From Nitrospirota bacterium (GTDB lineage Bacteria; Nitrospirota; Nitrospiria; Nitrospirales; UBA8639), in the NCBI GenBank assembly GCA_029879555.1, contig JAOUQB010000046.1, positions 1-11,193 of the forward strand: a stretch of 11,193 bases of DNA. The letters are read 5' to 3'. The position numbers and the translations under genes are program-made. A model generated the notes under the pieces. That model had not been told where the DNA came from and did no database searches. It saw only the letters and a program-made list of their open reading frames with translations. Numbering within the stretch: the stretch's first letter is position 1; each line of letters opens with the position of its first letter. This document shows positions 6,856-11,193 of this stretch, piece after piece.

Positions 6856-7395
6856 TTACAGGGGGCCGCGTGAAGCGATGATGTTCTGCCATTCTCCTTC
6901 GGTGACAAGGTCGAGAGTTGATTCGACGCGGTCAAGAAAAACGACCCCGTCCAAGTGATCGGCCTCGTGTTGAAAGACGCGGGCTAAAAAACCATCAAAT
7001 TCCGTTTCGATCTGTACGCCTTGAGGCGTGTGGTAACGAACTCGAATGGTCAGGTGTCGAGGGACTAGGCCTCGGATGCCAGGTACCGTCAGGCAGCCTT
7101 CCCAGTCTTTTTCCCTCTCCGGCGAACCCCAGGTCATTTCAGGATTGATCATGGCCGTGGGTTCCATGGTTGGCGCATAGGGATATCGGGCGTTGGGCTT
7201 TGGCGAAAGGATAATAATCCGCTTCGACACCGAGACTTGTGGCGCAGCAATGCCCATGCCGTTCTCAGCCGCAACCGTGGCAAAGAGATCATCGATGAGA
7301 GTTTGTAGTTGAGGATCATGAATGTCCGTGACCTTGGCTGCCCGCTCCCGTATAACCGGAGACCCAAGTTGCGAAATTTCAAGAATACGAGGCAT
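6856..7395 (-). CDS. def: Peptide deformylase
   Basis: This metalloenzyme removes the formyl group from the N-terminal Met of new proteins in the cytoplasm. At 179 residues it is a normal length. All three signature motifs are present: motif 1 GMGIAAPQ (46-53), motif 2 EGCLTVPG (99-106, Cys101 as metal ligand; many family members have Ser where this has Thr), and motif 3 HEADHLDG (143-150; His143 and His147 as ligands, Glu144 catalytic). An insertion PKPNARYPYAPTMEP after the first strand region resembles the loop of type-1B/longer deformylases. The start ATG 7395 gives the family-typical MPRILEISQLGSPVIRERA opening in short form; the ribosome binding site (AAAG) is weak. The usual partner fmt (methionyl-tRNA formyltransferase) is not beside it. 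It is separated by 244 bp from the porin ATG and by 174 bp from the hydrolase gene, so it is probably its own unit. Confidence 0.95.
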   Translation of the reverse strand: MPRILEISQLGSPVIRERAAKVTDIHDPQLQTLIDDLFATVAAENGMGIAAPQVSVSKRIIILSPKPNARYPYAPTMEPTAMINPEMTWGSPEREKDWEGCLTVPGIRGLVPRHLTIRVRYHTPQGVQIETEFDGFLARVFQHEADHLDGVVFLDRVESTLDLVTEGEWQNIIASRGPL

Positions 7396-7569
7396 GTTGA
7401 ATCTTTATTTCTGAGAACATGAAATAGTCAGATTGCGTCAAATATCGTCTTAGGCAAGGGAAGTTCTTACCATTTGGGGATAACGTGAATCAATTTGTCG
7501 AAGTGTGTTCAGAAGAAAGTGCGAATAAAGCTAGTCAATATTATGGCCTTGGGTCCTCATGAAAGGGGG

Positions 7570-8586
7570 CTACGCATCGGGAAGGATGTAAAAGAGACAG
7601 TCGCTTTGGGCGATGTCTGAGTTGGTGGTGGCCATCATGAGTCGGCTGGGATGCGCCAATCGAAGTTCTCCGTTGTGCACCGAGAAGAGCGTGGAGGTGA
7701 GGTTTTCCCCAGCGGCGTCTCTCGCCCATAGAACGTTCAAGCCCTGTGCTCCAACCCATCCCAGTCGTTCTTGCGTGGATAACGTTCCAAAATTGAATCG
7801 ATCCACATCTGGAGGAAGCGTGAGGTCGACGTCAGCTACCGGTGAAGTGGCGTAGGCCACCGAGGCGCCCTTTTGCAGTTCCACGCGAATAGGATGATGT
7901 GCCACCGTCACGGATGACGCGACATCGGAGAAATTCTTGGTTAAGGCATACCGGGTGAATCCGCGAAAAGCCAACTCATGGGCCTGTGGATCCTGTGCCC
8001 AGCCCGCTTCAATTGTGACGGTTGGCCAGGCCGTTTCCGTGGCTTCCATCAGCGTGCCGAGTCGTAAGTCAGTCACGATGAGGTGGTCACAAAAGATTCC
8101 AGTCAATGCTTCCTGTATGGCTCCATTCCGCGTGGTAACGCCGTAAGCCGGGCTGTGGCCTGATGTATTGTGCAGATCAATCAACGCTTCAGGTTGCGTG
8201 TGCTGTAATGCTTCAAGCATGGCTTGAGCGATGGCGCCTTCCGGCCCTTCAAATGGAACGCGAAAACACCGATTGAGATCTTTGCCACCAAATGCGCACC
8301 GATGTGAAAACTGAGGTTCGGTTAAAGCTGCACCGATGGACCCGATAAAACACAGGACATTCACGTGTGGTTGATGACCTTCTTGAATCCAACGGTGGAG
8401 TGCCCGCACTCCAGAGGATTCATTGCCGTGTAATAAGGTACTCACGGCTCGCGTGCGGGTGGTATCTAAACCCGGAAGCCAGAGAAAGGTAGGGCCCCCC
8501 AACTTTCGTAAAAATTCCTCAACCGTAGTTCCCACGTCTTGTGGGGTGGGAGCATCCCATCGCTGTATGTGGCCTGTGTGGTTCAT
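7570..8586 (-). CDS. Succinylglutamate desuccinylase/aspartoacylase-family Zn hydrolase
   Basis: A 338-residue zinc-dependent amidohydrolase of the AstE/AspA (M14-like) family, whose members cleave N-acyl amino acids to an acid and a free amine. The zinc ligands are visible as HGNE (His53, Glu56) and DLHNT (His139). DLNR (103-106) is the family's substrate-carboxylate motif, and Glu193 in TIEAG is the expected catalytic base. A C-terminal beta-rich region (about 225-338), typical of the family, completes the protein. The ATG at 8586 overlaps the stop of the upstream GCS2-type ligase as ATGA and has no ribosome binding site of its own, so translation is probably coupled. The in-frame ATG at 8604 would overlap further and is less likely. 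No other arginine-succinyltransferase (ast) genes are present, so a role in arginine catabolism is not supported. Its substrate is more likely linked to the ligase product; that is inferred. Confidence 0.85.
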   Translation of the reverse strand: MNHTGHIQRWDAPTPQDVGTTVEEFLRKLGGPTFLWLPGLDTTRTRAVSTLLHGNESSGVRALHRWIQEGHQPHVNVLCFIGSIGAALTEPQFSHRCAFGGKDLNRCFRVPFEGPEGAIAQAMLEALQHTQPEALIDLHNTSGHSPAYGVTTRNGAIQEALTGIFCDHLIVTDLRLGTLMEATETAWPTVTIEAGWAQDPQAHELAFRGFTRYALTKNFSDVASSVTVAHHPIRVELQKGASVAYATSPVADVDLTLPPDVDRFNFGTLSTQERLGWVGAQGLNVLWARDAAGENLTSTLFSVHNGELRLAHPSRLMMATTNSDIAQSDCLFYILPDA

Positions 8587-10076
8587 TCTGGGTGCTGGGC
8601 CCATTGCGAAATGGGCATGTCGGTTTGGGAATGATGCAGGTAATCTTCAAGCATGCGAGTCAAGGCCGTGGATCGATCGTGGCCCTGTTGCTCATACCGG
8701 ACTACGCGTTGGATTTGCCAACGTGCGCCATTTATGCGTGCCTCCAGGCGATCCCGAATCACCTTCAGCATGTTGTGGATTTCTTCCCTCTCTACCCCGC
8801 AGTCTTCCAAGCCATGCTCGGCTATCGGCAATAATTCCTTGGCCAAGTCATACACCGAAATTTGCCGCAGTCCATATGAGGTGTTATTTGGCCAGACGAA
8901 CATGGCCGCCATTCCACATTCGGCCGCCCGATAAAAATTTCGATGTGCATATTCAAACGGGAATTGATGCAGCATTTTGTCGATGTTCTCACGCATGCCC
9001 AAGGTCAGCCCAATCAGAAAGGCGGCATTTGCGGCCATATCGATGGGCGTGGGTCCGGAAGGCAAGGCCCGCAATTCTATACGTAAATGGCCGTCTGCAC
9101 TCGCATCGTAAATGGCGCGATTCCAACTCCACACGGTGCCTTGGTGCAGTCGCAACTCCTCGAGTTGGGGTAAGCGCCCCTGCCGAATGCATTCCATGGG
9201 GTCTTCAGGACTGAGAACTGGCAACAGGGGAGGATATAATCCCACCGCTGCAGCGAACAATTCATAGGCCCCTCGCCGAACCCACCCATGCCCAAAAGAG
9301 ACTCGAGCTGGAGCCTGCCAATCACCCTCCTGCGTTTTGCGACTATCGATGGCTTGTTTAAACAAGGCCACGCGGGTTTCTTCCCAGAGGTGGTGCTGTA
9401 AAAAAATGGGGCTATTCGCACTCAGCGCCAAGACGATAGGCGTGACCAGCTGCGCGGCATTGTAGCAATGGGCAAATTCCTGAGGGTTCACCCGCAGATG
9501 AATCTGAAAAGAAGTCGTTGCCCCTTCCAATGTGACATCCGAACACGTCACGGTTAAAGGCTCGGGGCCGTTGATGTGAATACGAAACGGGCCATCGCGC
9601 AATCGACGAAGTCCCGCCGAGAGGGCTCGATAGCGTGGGAGGTCCGACATGATCGAGGAATCCAGTTCTTCAGCGCAAAGAGTAGGCAAGATGCCAATTG
9701 GCACGATCCGTCCGCCGAGTTCGGCCGCACAGTGTGCTAATGATTGGATCGCGTTCGTTAATTGTGTGCGGAGATGAGAAAAGGGGCGGCCTGCCAAGGA
9801 CACAGGGGATAAATTATATTCCAGATTAAATCGATCCAATTCGAGTTGCAGATGATCATCATGGGAGCAATTGAGGAGCGTGCGATTAATGGGATAGGCT
9901 TGCCCTTGTTTATTAATAATGGAGAGTTCGAGTTCCGCACCAATTGAACATGGACCTTCGCCGAAATTCGGCTGCGCAATGACATGCTCAAGAGCCGCCA
10001 AGCTGTGGGTCAACCGTTGCCCAAAGCGGGAAAAATCTTCTTCTTCAAACAGGTCGCGATCAATGAATAAACCCAT
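8583..10076 (-). CDS. GCS2-type glutamate-cysteine ligase / carboxylate-amine ligase
   Basis: A 497-residue ATP-dependent ligase of the GCS2 family, which joins a carboxylate (classically the gamma-carboxyl of Glu) to an amine such as that of Cys. Family motifs: IGAELELS (45-52, ligand-binding Glu48 and Glu50), LDRFNLEYNLSP (80-91), TTSFQIHLRV (187-196), ALSANSPIF (217-225), and LRIELRALPSGPTPID (331-346, Glu334 and Arg336). The protein is longer than YbdK-type members (about 370 residues), with an added helical C-terminal part (about 410-497). Which amine is used cannot be read from the sequence: it may be a glutathione-type ligase, an EgtA-like enzyme or an orphan amidoligase. No gshB (glutathione synthetase) is nearby. 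Start ATG 10076 has an AGAAG-like site just upstream. Its stop overlaps the hydrolase start (ATGA), and the cupredoxin gene ends 61 bp upstream, so the three may form one transcript. Confidence 0.85.
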   Translation of the reverse strand: MGLFIDRDLFEEEDFSRFGQRLTHSLAALEHVIAQPNFGEGPCSIGAELELSIINKQGQAYPINRTLLNCSHDDHLQLELDRFNLEYNLSPVSLAGRPFSHLRTQLTNAIQSLAHCAAELGGRIVPIGILPTLCAEELDSSIMSDLPRYRALSAGLRRLRDGPFRIHINGPEPLTVTCSDVTLEGATTSFQIHLRVNPQEFAHCYNAAQLVTPIVLALSANSPIFLQHHLWEETRVALFKQAIDSRKTQEGDWQAPARVSFGHGWVRRGAYELFAAAVGLYPPLLPVLSPEDPMECIRQGRLPQLEELRLHQGTVWSWNRAIYDASADGHLRIELRALPSGPTPIDMAANAAFLIGLTLGMRENIDKMLHQFPFEYAHRNFYRAAECGMAAMFVWPNNTSYGLRQISVYDLAKELLPIAEHGLEDCGVEREEIHNMLKVIRDRLEARINGARWQIQRVVRYEQQGHDRSTALTRMLEDYLHHSQTDMPISQWAQHPE

Positions 10077-10137
10077 AATACTTCTTCATACCTGAATTCC
10101 ATGGATAGGTAAATAGAGAGAACGAAAGACTATTGAA

Positions 10138-10626
10138 CTACGGCTCGATGTGTAATGAGGCATGCATCCCTTTGTCATAATGCCCGGGGATGTTACAGAA
10201 CAGCACGTAGGGCCCTGGCTCCAATACCACCGTTTTCTTCTGGCTGGTGCCGGAGGGGAATTCTTCAATTTCATCAATGGTCTGAATTTGCGGATCGTCT
10301 TCATTCACCAGATATTGGGTGGGCATCCCTTGGAGGGGCGTGGCTTCTTTTCGGGGAAGTGCTGCGGGGGTCAGATCGGTTTTGAGAATGACCAGTTCAT
10401 GGAGACTCCTCCCCTCATTCACCGCTTCCAATGCAAGTCTTCCAGCTTTGGCCCGGTTGGTATGGGGATCAATAGAAAAGTCTTTAAAGACAAGGGTGAT
10501 GGGCGCCTCTGTCACCGCTGGTTGGGCAAAGGCGAACGGGCTGAAGACAAGAGAGCTCAAAACCCAGGGAAAAAAATTAAACATCAAATAGATCAACAGT
10601 TGGATTCTTGGAGCGGTTCGGGTCAT
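10138..10626 (-). CDS. Secreted cupredoxin (type-1 copper protein)
   Basis: A 162-residue periplasmic copper protein of the plastocyanin/azurin-like fold, probably an electron carrier or copper-binding protein. A signal sequence (hydrophobic about 9-33, cleavage near FAFA-QP at 34-35) precedes one cupredoxin domain. The type-1 copper ligands are all present: His76 in SLHELVIL, and CNIPGHYDKGM giving Cys144, His149 and Met154 in the C-x4-H-x4-M order. An acidic loop (about 107-122) lies between the two halves of the site. The ATG at 10626 has no ribosome binding site; it overlaps the stop of a short upstream frame as ATGA (see 10623-10820). It lies 61 bp before the GCS2 gene on the same strand. 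The redox partner is unknown; a link to the ligase-hydrolase pair is only positional. Confidence 0.88.
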   Translation of the reverse strand: MTRTAPRIQLLIYLMFNFFPWVLSSLVFSPFAFAQPAVTEAPITLVFKDFSIDPHTNRAKAGRLALEAVNEGRSLHELVILKTDLTPAALPRKEATPLQGMPTQYLVNEDDPQIQTIDEIEEFPSGTSQKKTVVLEPGPYVLFCNIPGHYDKGMHASLHIEP

Positions 10627-10820
10627 TGCGTCAACGGGTTCTGTGAAATTTCAAACCATGTGTCGGGGGAAAATATAATTGAACACAGCTTACCCCAGGT
10701 TTTGTCCGGAAATGGCTGCGTATTCTTAGACATCATCCCTGTCACTCCATGATGGTAGCGCTTCCTCAATGGGCCAAGAATCGTGGCGAGGAAAAGATCT
10801 ACGGGATATGTGGTGTTCAA
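10623..10820 (-). CDS. Doubtful short ORF overlapping cupredoxin start
   Basis: A 65-residue frame opening at TTG 10820 with GAAGGG 8 nt upstream and ending in a TGA that overlaps the cupredoxin ATG as ATGA. The cupredoxin ATG lacks its own ribosome binding site, so a coupled leader peptide is conceivable. The amino-acid sequence has no recognisable domain, signal or composition bias, and the frame may be chance. If it is not real, the 215 bp at 10627-10841 are simply the cupredoxin 5' region; a lone TATATT near 10673-10678 on the minus strand is the best -10-like site. Confidence 0.2.
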   Translation of the reverse strand: MNTTYPVDLFLATILGPLRKRYHHGVTGMMSKNTQPFPDKTWGKLCSIIFSPDTWFEISQNPLTQ

Positions 10821-10841
10821 TCGTTCTGCCCTTCAAGTGTT

Positions 10842-11193
10842 TCATTTGGAACCTTCCCCAAACCATCGGTAGTAGGGATTGTCCCCGTCGGCCTCAAGCA
10901 CACGTGTCATGTCCTGTGCCCAAAGTGCTAGGTGGCCAGCTGCGCCATTCAGCGCAGCCTGATAAAAAAGTAACAAATTCTGGCGTTCGAGGGTAACCGA
11001 CCTCACAAAGGCAGCGTCGGCACCGAGCAGCGGTGGATTGGTGCGAAGCTTTATTAGGCGAGGCAGCGTCCATTGCAATTCATCAGAATGTACCCAATCA
11101 GCGTACTCGATTCTGGGTTGGTCGTCAGTGATCGGGAGGGCATCACCCGCATACGTTTCCAGGCCGGAACGGTCCGTCACCCAGGTTCCCATC
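10842..11193 (-). CDS. Spermidine synthase-like protein, C-terminal fragment
   Basis: The C-terminal 117 codons of a gene that continues past the window edge. The stretch YAGDALPITDDQPRIEYA is the hallmark late motif of spermidine/spermine-synthase-like domains, especially those fused to membrane segments (GDAP-x-TDD-x-PR-x-E). It is followed by a helical tail (ERQNLLLFYQAALNGAAGHL...) ending in YYRWFGEGSK and a TGA at 10842-10844. The aminopropyltransferase or methyltransferase-like core, and any transmembrane part, lie outside. These fused proteins are often not true polyamine synthases, so the substrate is open. The internal ATG at 11192 is probably not the real start. Confidence 0.75.
   Translation of the reverse strand, partial: MGTWVTDRSGLETYAGDALPITDDQPRIEYADWVHSDELQWTLPRLIKLRTNPPLLGADAAFVRSVTLERQNLLLFYQAALNGAAGHLALWAQDMTRVLEADGDNPYYRWFGEGSK

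Noticed and set aside
6752..6958. Plus-strand frame with a good GAGGAA ribosome binding site before ATG 6752
   Set aside because: Most of it runs antisense through the conserved 3' end of def and the protein has no recognisable features.
7396..7569. Promoter for def in the 174-bp gap, e.g. TTGACT or TTGACG hexamers on the minus strand
   Set aside because: None has a convincing -10 at the proper distance, so no site is annotated.
7570..8586. astE of the arginine succinyltransferase pathway
   Set aside because: No astA, astB, astC or astD genes are present and the gene is coupled to a GCS2-type ligase instead.
8423..9214. 263-residue plus-strand frame
   Set aside because: Antisense to the GCS2-type ligase and hydrolase genes, both of which have intact motifs; a shadow frame of codon bias.

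Overview
The window looks like bacterial chromosome with about equal GC and AT. Apart from an insertion-sequence remnant at its left edge, it carries housekeeping and envelope genes. The cell is Gram-negative: there is an outer-membrane beta-barrel porin, a lipoprotein with a clear lipobox and a periplasmic binding protein. The mix of TPR proteins, an alginate-export-type porin, a single ModA, a periplasmic cupredoxin and a GCS2-type ligase would fit a Nitrospirota-like (Nitrospira-type) organism. That placement is an impression from gene content and no marker gene confirms it.

Left part (1-624): the 3' end of an IS5-family element. Its transposase frame is broken by a 5-bp tandem duplication (ttcgg twice at 109-118), and a likely right terminus lies near 548. 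Next (625-2475, minus) is an exported TPR protein with an unrecognised beta-rich C-terminal region. A 409-bp divergent intergenic region (2476-2884) carries an extended -10 promoter on the minus strand and several hairpins on the plus strand that could form a structured leader. Two plus-strand genes follow: a small lipoprotein with a paired-Cys motif and a cytoplasmic-looking TPR protein with about 40-residue repeats.

Middle part (4317-6701, minus): a porin and modA lie 24 bp apart behind a sigma70-like promoter. This is plausibly an oxyanion (molybdate) uptake pair, but no modB or modC lies in the window. Upstream is a peptide deformylase gene (def), apparently a separate unit.

Right part (7570-11193, minus): an aspartoacylase/succinylglutamate desuccinylase-family Zn hydrolase and a GCS2-type carboxylate-amine ligase share an ATGA stop/start overlap. 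They are preceded by a secreted type-1-copper cupredoxin and, at the window edge, the C-terminal part of a spermidine-synthase-like protein. The translationally coupled ligase-hydrolase pair is the best candidate for an undescribed system: one protein predicted to make an amide and the other to cleave one, with unknown substrate. No RNA genes, CRISPR arrays or replication origins were seen.
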